From Dokdonella_A sp039926025 (GTDB lineage Bacteria > Pseudomonadota > Gammaproteobacteria > Xanthomonadales > Rhodanobacteraceae), in the NCBI GenBank assembly GCA_039926025.1, contig JBDSXV010000052.1, forward strand, positions 1 through 15,049: a DNA stretch of 15,049 bases. The letters are read 5' to 3'. The notes under the pieces were generated by a model. It did no database searches, was not told the DNA's origin, and worked only from the letters and a program-made list of their open reading frames with translations. Each line of letters begins with the position of its first letter. The stretch's first letter is position 1. Shown here one piece after another: positions 1-7,078 of this stretch. The position numbers and the translations under genes are program-made.

Positions 1-96
1 ACGGTCACGCATGCCATCACCAACCTCGTGCACAGCGGACGCAAGCTGAAGGGTCTTTCCCTCGGCAGCGGCTACTCGCGCACCGCGTCAGCCTGA
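1..96 (+). CDS. secD: SecD, C-terminal end only (partial)
   Basis: Only the last 31 codons and the TGA stop are present; the gene starts outside the window. The visible residues (THAITNLVHSGRKLKGLSLG and a short tail) match the usual SecD end, where the last transmembrane segment is followed by a T-x-A-I-x-N-L-V-x-x-G-R-x-x-K pattern. SecD is the larger subunit of the SecDF complex, which uses the proton gradient to help SecYEG pull exported proteins across the inner membrane. secF starts 13 bases later, the normal secD-secF order. The call rests on this short end plus the neighbour. Confidence 0.85.
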   Translation, partial: TVTHAITNLVHSGRKLKGLSLGSGYSRTASA

Positions 97-109
97 CGGA
101 CCCGATTCC

Positions 110-1048
110 ATGGAACTTTTCAATCCCGATAGCAATATCGACTTCCTCGGCAAGCGCAAGATCAGCATCGGTATCTCGATTCTGCTGATGCTGCTGTCGC
201 TCGGTCTCGTCGCCACACGCGGCCTCAACTACGCGCTCGACTTCACCGGTGGTGTGCTGGTCGAGGCGACCTACGAGCAGCCTGCCGAAATCGACCAGGT
301 GCGCGCTGCGCTGGAGACCGCGGGTTTCCACAACGCCCAGGTGCAGAGCCTCGGCGGCACGCGCGACGTGTCGATCCGCTTGCAGACGGAAGCCGGCCAG
401 AAGAACGGCGACAAGGTCGCAACCGACGTACTCGCCGCGCTCAAGGTCAAGCGCGCCGATGTGACGATGAAGCGCCACGACTTCGTCGGCCCGCAGGTTG
501 GCTCCGAACTCAAGAGCGACGGCATCGTCGCGGCGGTGTTCGTGATGCTCGGCATCATGATCTACATCGGCATCCGCTTCGAAAAGCGCTTCGCCATTGC
601 CGCGATCGCGAGCGAAATGCACGACACGATCCTGACGGTCGGCTTCTTCGCGCTGACGCAGCTCGAATTCGACCTCACTGTGCTCGCTTCGCTGCTCGCC
701 GTGATCGGCTACTCGATCAACGACAAGGTCGTCGTGTTCGACCGTGTGCGCGAACTGTTCCGCCTGACGCGCAAGGCCGAACCGTACGCAATCCTCAACA
801 AGGCGATCAATCAGACCCTGTCGCGTACGATCATGACGTCGCTGCTGACGGCGGTCGCGATGGCGGCCCTGTACTTCTTCGGCGGCCCGGCCGTGCACGG
901 CTTCGCGCTGACCATGCTGATCGGTATCGTGATCGGTACGCTGTCGTCGATTTTCTTCGCCAATCCGATCCTGTACTGGCTCGGGGTATCGAAGACCGAC
1001 CTCATGCCGGTCAGCAGGGAAAATCCGGAACTCGAGCGCCGCCCATAA
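110..1048 (+). CDS. secF: Protein translocase subunit SecF
   Basis: This 312-aa inner-membrane protein is the SecF half of the SecDF export motor. It has a first membrane segment at about residues 18-36, the family motif LDFTGG at 43-48, a periplasmic P1 region to about 130 (ending in FVGPQVGSEL), and a block of five hydrophobic segments from about 136 to 292. Signature residues include IGYSINDKVVVFDR at 199-212, which aligns with the IGYSINDTVVVFDR consensus, and NQTLSRTIMTS at 234-244. Length is typical (about 300-320 aa). The ATG lies 13 bases after the secD stop, consistent with one transcript. No U-tract terminator follows; a palindromic repeat cluster begins about ten bases after the stop. 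Confidence 0.97.
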   Translation: MELFNPDSNIDFLGKRKISIGISILLMLLSLGLVATRGLNYALDFTGGVLVEATYEQPAEIDQVRAALETAGFHNAQVQSLGGTRDVSIRLQTEAGQKNGDKVATDVLAALKVKRADVTMKRHDFVGPQVGSELKSDGIVAAVFVMLGIMIYIGIRFEKRFAIAAIASEMHDTILTVGFFALTQLEFDLTVLASLLAVIGYSINDKVVVFDRVRELFRLTRKAEPYAILNKAINQTLSRTIMTSLLTAVAMAALYFFGGPAVHGFALTMLIGIVIGTLSSIFFANPILYWLGVSKTDLMPVSRENPELERRP

Positions 1049-1058
1049 TTGCTTTTCT

Positions 1059-1080
1059 CCCTCTCCCCACCGGGGAGAGG
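1059..1080. repeat. REP-like palindrome after secF
   Basis: Arms CCTCTCCCC (1060-1068) and GGGGAGAGG (1072-1080) form a perfect 9-bp stem with a 3-base loop, starting just after the secF stop. The core is the same as in the next two elements, so I read it as a member of a dispersed palindromic repeat family and not as a one-off hairpin. It lacks a T-tract on either side, so it is not a standard intrinsic terminator, though it could protect the 3' end of the mRNA. Confidence 0.6.
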
Positions 1081-1093
1081 ATGATTGGTCTTG

Positions 1094-1206
1094 CCCCCTC
1101 TCCGTTCCGGGGGAGAGGGCCGGCGTGAGGGGAAGTGTCCGATGCTCCGCCACCGCGATTTGCGTGACGCCCCCTCACCCTAGCCCGCTCCCCGCGGGGA
1201 GAGGGG
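1094..1206. repeat. Inverted pair of REP-like elements (BIME-like)
   Basis: Two related elements face each other. The first (1094-1132) has CCCTCTCC (1096-1103) pairing with GGAGAGGG (1112-1119) and ends in GTGAGGGG. The second (1171-1206) starts with CCCCTCACC and contains the palindrome CTCCCCGCGGGGAG (1188-1201) followed by AGGGG. Reverse-complemented, the second reads like the first, with the same ...GTGAGGGG tail. Inverted REP pairs between genes, especially convergent ones (secF rightward, ppk2 leftward), are the usual setting. A decayed fragment, GGGAGGGAGAGGG, follows near 1245-1257. No coding signal is seen in 1049-1266. Confidence 0.65.
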
Positions 1207-1266
1207 ATACAAGCCAAAAGCCGTCAACGCGCGCGCCGCCTGCTGGGAGGGAGAGGGTATCCGGAG

Positions 1267-2046
1267 TCAGTCGCTACGCGATGGTATCCACAAACTGTTG
1301 TCGCGCAGCTTTTCGCGGCCAGGCTTCTCCTTCAACTTCGGCAACTTCAAGGGTTTGTCCGGCGGCAAGCGTTCCGGCAGTCGCCCGAGCAGGTGCGCGA
1401 TCACGTCGAGACGGCCGCGTTTCTGGTCGTTGAAATTCGCGACAAACCAGGGCGCCCAATCCGCGTGCGTCGCATGCAGCATGGCATCACGTGCCTTGCC
1501 ATAGGCGGCGTACTGCTCGCGCGCCTTCAAATCGATCGGCGAAATCTTGAAGCGCTTGAGCGGATCGGTCGCGCGCTCGGCGAATCGCTGTTCCTGTTCT
1601 TCCTGGTCCACTGCCAGCCAGTACTTGAGCAGCAGGATGCCGTCGTCGGTGATCATCTTCTCGAACACCGGGCAGTCGAGCAGGAAACGCTTGTACTGGG
1701 CTTCGCTGCAGAAACCCATCACATGCTCGACCCCCGCACGGTTGTACCAGCTGCGATCGAACAACACGAATTCACCGGCAGCGGGCAGATGTTCGATGTA
1801 GCGCTGGAAATACCATTGCGTCGCCTCGCGTTCGCTCGGTTTCGGCAGCGCGACGACGCGGGTGTAACGCGAGTTCAGGCGTGCACCGATCGCCTTGATC
1901 ACGCCGCCCTTGCCGGCCGCGTCGCGCCCTTCGAATACGATCACGACACGCTTGCCGCTGTTGATGATCCACCGCTGCAGGTTCACCAGGTCTTCGTAGA
2001 GGTCTTCCAGCGCATGTTCGTATTTCTTCTTCTTGAGTTCCTTCAT
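1267..2046 (-). CDS. ppk2: Polyphosphate kinase 2, class I (PPK2 family)
   Basis: This 259-aa cytosolic kinase should transfer phosphate between polyphosphate and nucleoside diphosphates. It has Walker A GRDAAGKGG at 40-48, a Walker B/DRSWYNR region at 96-103 continuing AGVEHVMGF, and the lid segment DPLKRFKISPID at 161-172, all PPK2 hallmarks. One P-loop domain in about 260 aa fits class I (NDP phosphorylation) rather than the two-domain class II. I start at the ATG at 2046: it has GGAGG five bases upstream (2052-2056 on the minus strand) and opens with MKELKKKKYE, typical of the family. The reading frame stays open to 2196, but that extension runs through repeat DNA. It lies 156 bases downstream of moaB and may be read with it. 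Confidence 0.95.
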   Translation of the reverse strand: MKELKKKKYEHALEDLYEDLVNLQRWIINSGKRVVIVFEGRDAAGKGGVIKAIGARLNSRYTRVVALPKPSEREATQWYFQRYIEHLPAAGEFVLFDRSWYNRAGVEHVMGFCSEAQYKRFLLDCPVFEKMITDDGILLLKYWLAVDQEEQEQRFAERATDPLKRFKISPIDLKAREQYAAYGKARDAMLHATHADWAPWFVANFNDQKRGRLDVIAHLLGRLPERLPPDKPLKLPKLKEKPGREKLRDNSLWIPSRSD

Positions 2047-2075
2047 TGCCGCCTCCGGGTCGTGTAGCTGGTATG

Positions 2076-2104
2076 GCTGTGGAAGCGGCGTTAGCCGCGT
2101 TGCC
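2076..2104. repeat. Short palindromic repeat, GCGGC/GCCGC type
   Basis: The stretch CTGTGGAAGCGGCGTTAGCC continues CGCGTTG, with a GCGGC (2085-2089) / GCCGC (2094-2098) stem. It resembles the widespread 'TGTGGGAGCGGCTTTAGCCGCGA' repeat of pseudomonads and Xanthomonadaceae. An inverted relative lies at 2163-2190, so the pair brackets the element at 2102-2141. It sits about 30 bases upstream of the ppk2 start. Confidence 0.5.
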
Positions 2105-2141
2105 CTCAAGCCCTCCCCTTCAAGGGGAGGGTTGGGTGGGG
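2102..2141. repeat. REP-like palindrome upstream of ppk2
   Basis: CCCTCCCCTT (2111-2120) pairs with AAGGGGAGGG (2122-2131), effectively an 8-bp stem with a TTCAA loop. It is flanked by GCCCTCAA on the left and TTGGGTGGGG on the right. This is the same C-rich/G-rich architecture as the cluster after secF but a different sub-type. It explains why the reading frame appears to extend upstream of ppk2. Confidence 0.6.
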
Positions 2142-2162
2142 ATGGTGTCGAGCGTCGCTGCA

Positions 2163-2190
2163 CAGCATCGCGGCTGAAACCGCTCCTGCC
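2163..2190. repeat. Short palindromic repeat, inverted relative of 2076-2104
   Basis: On the minus strand this reads GGCAGGAGCGGTTTCAGCCG continuing CGATG, close to the 'GTAGGAGCGGCTTCAGCCGCGA' repeat common in Xanthomonadaceae and Pseudomonas. It ends about a dozen bases beyond the moaB stop. Together with the two elements to its left, it makes up nearly all of the moaB-ppk2 gap. Confidence 0.55.
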
Positions 2191-2202
2191 GGGCAATGAC
2201 GA

Positions 2203-2721
2203 TCACTCGCGTAACCGAGGAATCAGCCCGGCGAGATTGCACGGTTTCGTCGTCGCATCGAGCTGCGCGCGGATCAATTTTTCCCACGCAGTTCGGCAGG
2301 CCGAAGTCGAGCCCGGCAGGCAGAACACGAAGGTGTTGTTGGACAGTCCCGCAAACGCACGCGATTGCATTGTCGACGTGCCGATTTCGTCGAAACTGAT
2401 GGCGCGGAACATCTCGCCGAAACCGGGCATTGCCTTGTCCAGCAGGGGCGCGATGGCCTCGGGCGTCGAGTCGCGCCCGGTGAAGCCGGTGCCGCCGCTC
2501 ACGATTACGCCATCGATGGACTCGTCGGCGATCCACGCCGCGACGACCGCGCGAACCTGGTAGCGGTTGTCCTTGAGGATGCGCTTCTCGTGCAGGCGAT
2601 GCCCGGCCTGCCCGAGCGACAGCGCGAGATAGTCGCCCGAGCTGTCGTTGTCGGGCGTGCGCGTGTCCGACACGGTCAGCACGCAGAGGGTAAGCGGTAC
2701 GAAGTCGGTTTGGGCGGTCAT
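2203..2721 (-). CDS. moaB: MoaB-family molybdenum cofactor biosynthesis protein
   Basis: This 172-aa protein has the MoaB/Mog fold signatures: LTVSDTR at 15-21, the molybdopterin-binding loop VSGGTGFTGRDSTPEA at 74-89, PGFGEMFR at 99-106, SRA at 120-122 and LPGS at 135-138. MoaB and Mog relatives bind molybdopterin and activate it by adenylation before molybdenum insertion; whether every MoaB does this is uncertain, as E. coli also has Mog. Length matches E. coli MoaB (about 170 aa). The start at 2721 (MTAQTDF) is chosen by family length. There is no clear Shine-Dalgarno, and the open frame continues upstream to 2961 through the end of the glycosyltransferase gene. The gap to that gene is 37 bases, so co-transcription is likely. 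Confidence 0.9.
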   Translation of the reverse strand: MTAQTDFVPLTLCVLTVSDTRTPDNDSSGDYLALSLGQAGHRLHEKRILKDNRYQVRAVVAAWIADESIDGVIVSGGTGFTGRDSTPEAIAPLLDKAMPGFGEMFRAISFDEIGTSTMQSRAFAGLSNNTFVFCLPGSTSACRTAWEKLIRAQLDATTKPCNLAGLIPRLRE

Positions 2722-2758
2722 GTGGCGAGCGTAGCGCGCTGCGGCGGTGTCGGGAAGG

Positions 2759-4864
2759 TCAATCGAACGGGACCGGTGCGAGGCCGGCACGATGGCGACG
2801 TGCGATCTTGTGCAGCAGTTCGGCGAAGTCGCGAGCGAATGCGTGCATGTCGAACAAGCCGCTGCGCTCGCGACGTTCGGCAAGTTCCGCACGCAATGCG
2901 TCGCGCGCATCGGCATCGCGCCCGATCCGCACGGCGATTTCGACGAAGTCGGCATCGTCACGCGCGTTCAGCTGGGGCATGCCGAGGTGGTGATTCAGGC
3001 TCGCCGCAACACGTGAGGCGAAGGTCGGGCCGGCAACGGTGAGCACCGGGCAGCCGGCGAAGATCGCGTCCGATGCGGTGGTGTGCGCGCCGTAGAGGGC
3101 GGTGTCGAGGAACAAGTCCGCGAGGCGATAGCGCGCCAGATAGTCCGGGTGCGCAATCTTGGTGGCGAACACGAGCCGTGCCGCATCGATGCCGCGCTGC
3201 TTCGCCGCATCGCGCAGGTGCCGATCGGCCGAATCCGGGCCCGACAGCAGCCAAAGCACCGCATCTGGCACCGCGCGCAACACGGAAAGAATGCGCTCGA
3301 AACTTGCCGGATCGAGCTTGTAGCTGTTGTTGAAGCAGGCATAGACGATGCCGCGCGCCGGCAGTCCGCACGCCGCGCGAGACGGGGTTTCAGCGATGCG
3401 CCGAGTCGGGTCGGAAGGCTGGAAACAACGCGGGAGCCACGCGACTTTCTCCGAGAAATGCGCGTGCAGCGCCGCCGGCAGCACGATCGCATCGGCGATC
3501 ACGTAGTCGATCCATGGTGCCGCGAGCGTGCCCGGATACGCGAGCCAGTTCACCTGCAGCGGAGCGGGGTGCAATGCCAATGCGTCCGGCATCGCGCCGC
3601 TGCAGTAGCCGTCGAGATCAAGCAACAGCTCGATGTCGTTGGAATGAATGGCGGCGGCCAGCGTGGACGCACTCGCCGCCGCCATGTCATGCCAGCGATG
3701 CGCACTCGCACGCAAACGGCGCAGCAATGCACTGCCGTCGTCGGCCGCGGTGGAGAACAAATGCGTTTCGATCGATGCATCGCTGCGCAGCGCTTCGAGC
3801 ATCGCAACGATGAGCAAGCTGGTCGGATGATTGCCGAAGCCATTGGCGATCAACCCGATGCGCAGAGGTGCCGTCAATGCGCGATGCGGGTGCGCGTAGG
3901 CCAAGCGCGCGCGCAGGGGCGCCGCCTTCGCCTCGATGCCGCGCGCATGGGTTTGCGCACACATCCATTGCTCTGCAGCGCTGGCCGGCTCGGCCAGAAA
4001 GCCAAACGGTGCGATGCCTGGCGCCTGCGCTGCGACGCGTTCACGCAAGCGCGCGGAAAGCGCGTCCAGTCCGCGCCAGTCACACAACTGCCGGCGCAGG
4101 AAGACGAGCTGGCCGAGCGCGTGATCGAGCGTCGAATCGAGCGTGAACGCGCGTGCATGCGCGTCGGCAGCGAACGCATGTCGCTTCTGTTCTTCGGCCA
4201 TCAAGCCAATCTGGTAGAGAAAACGTGCATCGCCTGGCGCTGCGCGCGCCCCGGCCGCGTACGCAGCCTCGGCGTCGGCGTGGCGGTGCTGCGCAGCGAG
4301 CACGTGACCGAGCAGCAGCAGGCCATCCGGATGACCGTGCGCAAGCGCCAGTGCGTGCCGCACATTCCGTTCGGCGGATACATGTTCGCCGAGAGCGAGT
4401 TCGACCGCAGCCAGATTGAACCAGGCGCCGACATGCTCCGGCAACGCCTGCGTCGCGCGTGCGTACGCATCGCGCGCGCCAGCTGGATCGCCAGCCGCGC
4501 GCCGCGCATTGCCAAGTCCGTTCAATGCGGCCGGATGGGCGGGTGCCAAAGCGAGCGCGTGCTCGAGTGCGTCGATCGCGACCGTCGCGTTGCCACCAGC
4601 GAGGAAGACGCTGGCGAGATTGCACAGCACTTCGATTGACCGCGGATCGATCGACCGCGCATCCTGCAGTGCGCGTTGCGCATCGGCAATGCGTCCGAGC
4701 TGGAACAAGGCGATGCCATGCAGGCGTGCGACTTCGGCGTCGTGCGGCCATCGCGCACGCGCGATCGCTGCTTGCGCGGCCGCCTGCCCGGCTTGGCCCG
4801 CTTCGATGAAATCGGCGATTTGCCCGAGGGTGGAGGCGGGATCTGCAGAGTGGCCGTTGGTCAT
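2759..4864 (-). CDS. TPR-containing O-GlcNAc transferase-like glycosyltransferase (GT41/SPINDLY type)
   Basis: This 701-aa protein has about six tetratricopeptide repeats (residues about 43-245) followed by a GT41 catalytic region (about 334-690). Hallmarks are NGFGNHPTS at 341-349, whose H345 lies where human OGT has its active-site H498; QVNWLAYPGT at 437-446 and DYVIAD at 453-458; EKVAWLPRCF at 472-481; FNNSYKLDP at 511-519, whose K516 matches the UDP-contacting K842; and DLFLDTALYGAHTTASDA at 583-600. The family moves a sugar from a nucleotide sugar to Ser/Thr of a protein, in the cytosol; the TPRs select the target. The donor (GlcNAc or fucose) and the substrate cannot be told. There is no signal peptide. 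The gene is divergent from the secreted cluster and is followed by moaB, with which it shares no obvious role. Confidence 0.9.
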   Translation of the reverse strand: MTNGHSADPASTLGQIADFIEAGQAGQAAAQAAIARARWPHDAEVARLHGIALFQLGRIADAQRALQDARSIDPRSIEVLCNLASVFLAGGNATVAIDALEHALALAPAHPAALNGLGNARRAAGDPAGARDAYARATQALPEHVGAWFNLAAVELALGEHVSAERNVRHALALAHGHPDGLLLLGHVLAAQHRHADAEAAYAAGARAAPGDARFLYQIGLMAEEQKRHAFAADAHARAFTLDSTLDHALGQLVFLRRQLCDWRGLDALSARLRERVAAQAPGIAPFGFLAEPASAAEQWMCAQTHARGIEAKAAPLRARLAYAHPHRALTAPLRIGLIANGFGNHPTSLLIVAMLEALRSDASIETHLFSTAADDGSALLRRLRASAHRWHDMAAASASTLAAAIHSNDIELLLDLDGYCSGAMPDALALHPAPLQVNWLAYPGTLAAPWIDYVIADAIVLPAALHAHFSEKVAWLPRCFQPSDPTRRIAETPSRAACGLPARGIVYACFNNSYKLDPASFERILSVLRAVPDAVLWLLSGPDSADRHLRDAAKQRGIDAARLVFATKIAHPDYLARYRLADLFLDTALYGAHTTASDAIFAGCPVLTVAGPTFASRVAASLNHHLGMPQLNARDDADFVEIAVRIGRDADARDALRAELAERRERSGLFDMHAFARDFAELLHKIARRHRAGLAPVPFD

Positions 4865-4870
4865 TCTTGC

Positions 4871-4876
4871 AAGCTA
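4871..4876 (-). promoter_or_regulatory. Candidate -10 element for the glycosyltransferase gene
   Basis: On the minus strand, GCTAGCTT ends six bases before the ATG. TAGCTT matches T1, A2 and T6 of the -10 hexamer, and the spacing would put the first transcribed base at the start codon (a leaderless mRNA). There is no good -35 hexamer and no clear Shine-Dalgarno. This is suggestive only. Confidence 0.3.
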
Positions 4877-4889
4877 GCGCGGAATGCAG

Positions 4890-4904
4890 CGTCTGCGCCA
4901 GACG
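4890..4904. repeat. Short perfect inverted repeat in the divergent promoter region
   Basis: CGTCTG-CGC-CAGACG is a perfect 6+3+6 inverted repeat in the 138-bp gap between the divergent glycosyltransferase and protein A genes. It could be an operator serving either direction or a small hairpin. Its place between the two candidate -10 elements favours an operator, but this is inference. Confidence 0.35.
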
Positions 4905-4940
4905 GTGCCGCACGCGAGCGCGGACAGCGAATCCTTGTGC

Positions 4941-4946
4941 TAGCCT
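4941..4946 (+). promoter_or_regulatory. Candidate extended -10 element for the A-B module
   Basis: TGTGCTAGCCT contains the extended -10 pattern TG-n-TAnnnT (TAGCCT), placed to start a transcript with a leader of about 50 bases before the GTG at 5003. No -35 consensus is visible. In the predicted leader, GGCGTG (4959-4964) and CACGCC (4974-4979) can pair into a small hairpin before the Shine-Dalgarno GGGAAGG (4992-4998). Confidence 0.35.
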
Positions 4947-5002
4947 CCCGCGCTTGTCGGCGTGTGCGATCAGCACGCCATCGCCGCAGTCGGGAAGGTC
5001 TC

Positions 5003-7078
5003 GTGGGCAATCTCTTCATAACCAGCATATTTGCCTTCGTCGGCGCCGTGTCCGCAACCGGTCTCGCTGCGATGGAGTTGGCACAGCCAAAGAGCTCGCT
5101 GGTCGCCGCCGCCAATGGCGCCGACAATGTGCCGGAAGGCGCCTGGTTGACCTGGGGCGGTCAGGCTTCTTTCGGGTTCAATCCGGACGCGCTCGTTTCG
5201 CTCGAAGTGCACGTTGATTCCGCCGCGGGCGCCAGCGCACGATCACCCGGAGCCGCGGGCCAGCGCTATGACACGACGACATTCCCTGCGCTCAATGCGG
5301 GCGCGCTCGAAGTGCTCCACCGAGGCGGCAGCATTGCAGGTATCGGTGGCGGAGAACTGCGTTTCCGCGGTGGTTTCGTTCTTGGCTATCCGGGTGGCAG
5401 CGTCGATCTGCGTGGCTTCGCCTTGCGCGCCGATCCGGCCGCGAAGTTGGGCATCGCGGTGGTCGATGCGCAAGGAGAGGTGTGGTTCACCGCCGATCAT
5501 GCGCACTACGGCTTTGATCCGAAAGCTCCTGATACGTTCTCGATGTTCAACATGAATTTGCGCTTGTCACAGCAATTTGCACAGGCCCTGGGCAAGCCGG
5601 AGTTGACCGGCTATCCGATCGGGGGTCTTGAATTTCGAGCGCATGCTCAGGCCCGGCGAGATGATCCGGTGCCGGCCGGAAGCGTGTGCAACGCGCCATT
5701 TCCAGCACAGGGGCTTACGACCGACGTCCAGCTTATCTATGACGATGCAGCGCATGGCTGGACCGGCTTCAATGATTCTGTCTATGTGCGTCGTTGCGGT
5801 TTGCCGCCTGTGGGTAGTGGCGGAACGTGCACGGCTTCCAGTTCGACGGGCAAGGTCGTGATGGACCAGGATTCCAGTTTGCGCAATGTAGGCGAGACCG
5901 CCGTTGCCTGGTATGACAAGTTCAACAACGACGACGGCGGTTCACCGCAGCCCCCTTATGGCAATGACCAGCACCCATACCTGATCTGGAACCTGTATCG
6001 CGTTGACGCGAACGGCCGCATCAAGCAAATCGGCGTCTCGGCGGTGAAGCACGCGTTCTTGACCGTGAATTGGTCGCACACGTCAGGGGAGTGCGGCTGT
6101 GATGCGGGGCATGTCATCTATCCAACTTGCGAAGACACCTATTCCCTGAGCAACAACGACAATCAATCAAGTGGTGGAGCTCCGCAGAACAATCTCGCGC
6201 CACGCTCCGAAATCATTCCATACAGCGCGGTTTGGGGCCGCTGTGCTTCGGCATGGGATCCGAACTGCGACGGCCAGGGGCCGGATAGCAGCACGCCATC
6301 GAACCTCTTCGTGAACCGCATGCTCGTCGACGAGAGCGACATGCTTCCGCCGCTCAGCACCGGCGCGCACTATCTCTTCGAGTATTGGTACATCGTCCGC
6401 GACGACGTGAACATCTACAACACGATGGGTTATCGCGAAATCCAGCCGATCAAGACCGGTTCGTCGTGGAGCGTCAGTCTCGTCAACAACAACGCAACCG
6501 ACCACGATTTCTTCCTCGGCCCCGTGATCAATCACTGGGTCGATCCGGCAGCGCCGTCGACGGTGGCTTCAAACCAGGAGCTCAGTACGTCGCATGGACA
6601 CGCGCGCGTCGCGGCAAAGGCAACCGATCTGGGCGGCGGCCAGTGGCGCTACGAATATGCGGTGATGAATTTCGACTATGCGCATGTACGCATCGACCCG
6701 ACCCATCCGAGCGAGCCCAATCTGAAGTTGCTGTCGAACCATGGTTTCGCGCGTTTCAGCGTGCCGCTGCCATCCGGTGCGACAGCCGCCGCGATGCGCT
6801 TCGACGATGCGGATGGCGACGGCGGCAATGACTGGCCCGGCGCCGTGACATCCAATGCCGTGGTATGGACGGCTCCGGCGGCGGGCAACACGCTCGATTG
6901 GGGCACGCTCTATCATTTCGAATTCACCAGCAATGCCGCGCCGACGGCAAGTTTGCTCACGCTGGTTGGCGCCGCGACATCGACCGAAGGCGAATTGCTC
7001 AACACCTTGACCCTGCTTGGGCCGAAGGCGGTCGTCGACGACACGATCTTCAAGAATGGATTCGACTCGTCTCCATGA
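5003..7078 (+). CDS. Secreted Cys-rich protein of unknown function (A)
   Basis: I do not recognise a named family. This 691-aa product has a hydrophobic N-terminus (about 4-23) read as a signal peptide. A beta-rich N-terminal third follows, with GGFVLGYPGGSVDLR at 123-137. A conserved middle carries NDQHPYLIWNLYR at 321-333, KHAFL at 349-353, RSEIIP at 401-406, WGRC at 411-414, NCDG at 421-424 and WYIVRDDVNIYN at 462-473. Near the end are WRYEYAVMNFD at 548-558, an Asp-rich stretch DDADGDGGND at 601-610 that looks like a calcium loop, and a terminal IFKNGFD (682-688). Eight cysteines (229, 265, 276, 364, 366, 376, 414, 422) align with those of paralogue A'. The GTG start has GGGAAGG upstream, but gives a signal peptide with no positive charge; GTG 4964 would add an Arg-rich start without a ribosome site. 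Its stop overlaps the cytochrome start (ATGA). Confidence 0.85.
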   Translation: MGNLFITSIFAFVGAVSATGLAAMELAQPKSSLVAAANGADNVPEGAWLTWGGQASFGFNPDALVSLEVHVDSAAGASARSPGAAGQRYDTTTFPALNAGALEVLHRGGSIAGIGGGELRFRGGFVLGYPGGSVDLRGFALRADPAAKLGIAVVDAQGEVWFTADHAHYGFDPKAPDTFSMFNMNLRLSQQFAQALGKPELTGYPIGGLEFRAHAQARRDDPVPAGSVCNAPFPAQGLTTDVQLIYDDAAHGWTGFNDSVYVRRCGLPPVGSGGTCTASSSTGKVVMDQDSSLRNVGETAVAWYDKFNNDDGGSPQPPYGNDQHPYLIWNLYRVDANGRIKQIGVSAVKHAFLTVNWSHTSGECGCDAGHVIYPTCEDTYSLSNNDNQSSGGAPQNNLAPRSEIIPYSAVWGRCASAWDPNCDGQGPDSSTPSNLFVNRMLVDESDMLPPLSTGAHYLFEYWYIVRDDVNIYNTMGYREIQPIKTGSSWSVSLVNNNATDHDFFLGPVINHWVDPAAPSTVASNQELSTSHGHARVAAKATDLGGGQWRYEYAVMNFDYAHVRIDPTHPSEPNLKLLSNHGFARFSVPLPSGATAAAMRFDDADGDGGNDWPGAVTSNAVVWTAPAAGNTLDWGTLYHFEFTSNAAPTASLLTLVGAATSTEGELLNTLTLLGPKAVVDDTIFKNGFDSSP

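Noticed and set aside
17..1153. 378-codon minus-strand frame across secF
   Set aside because: It lies opposite a definite secF, has Asp/Arg/His-rich composition typical of a shadow frame, and runs through the REP cluster.
1059..1206. Intrinsic terminators after secF
   Set aside because: The stems are strong but none is followed by a T-tract, and the shared core sequence fits a dispersed repeat family better.
2047..2196. N-terminal extension of ppk2 by 50 codons
   Set aside because: The extension is translated repeat DNA (PSPPNPPLEGEGL), and the ATG at 2046 has a GGAGG site and the usual family N-terminus.
1049..2200. CRISPR array suspected from the repeated C-rich/G-rich stretches
   Set aside because: The copies are inverted, unevenly spaced and diverged, with no regular spacers and no cas genes nearby.
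2722..2961. N-terminal extension of moaB by 80 codons
   Set aside because: It overlaps the end of the glycosyltransferase gene and would make the protein far longer than any MoaB; the MTAQ start gives the normal length.
3083..4639. Long plus-strand open frame (518 codons) opposite the glycosyltransferase
   Set aside because: It is an antisense shadow in GC-rich DNA: the translation is Arg/Ala-rich low-complexity sequence with no motif, while the minus strand has clear TPR and GT41 signatures.
6865..7074. Upstream in-frame extension of the first cytochrome gene by 70 codons
   Set aside because: It lies inside the coding end of A in another frame and would bury the signal peptide; the ATG at 7075 gives a clean export signal.
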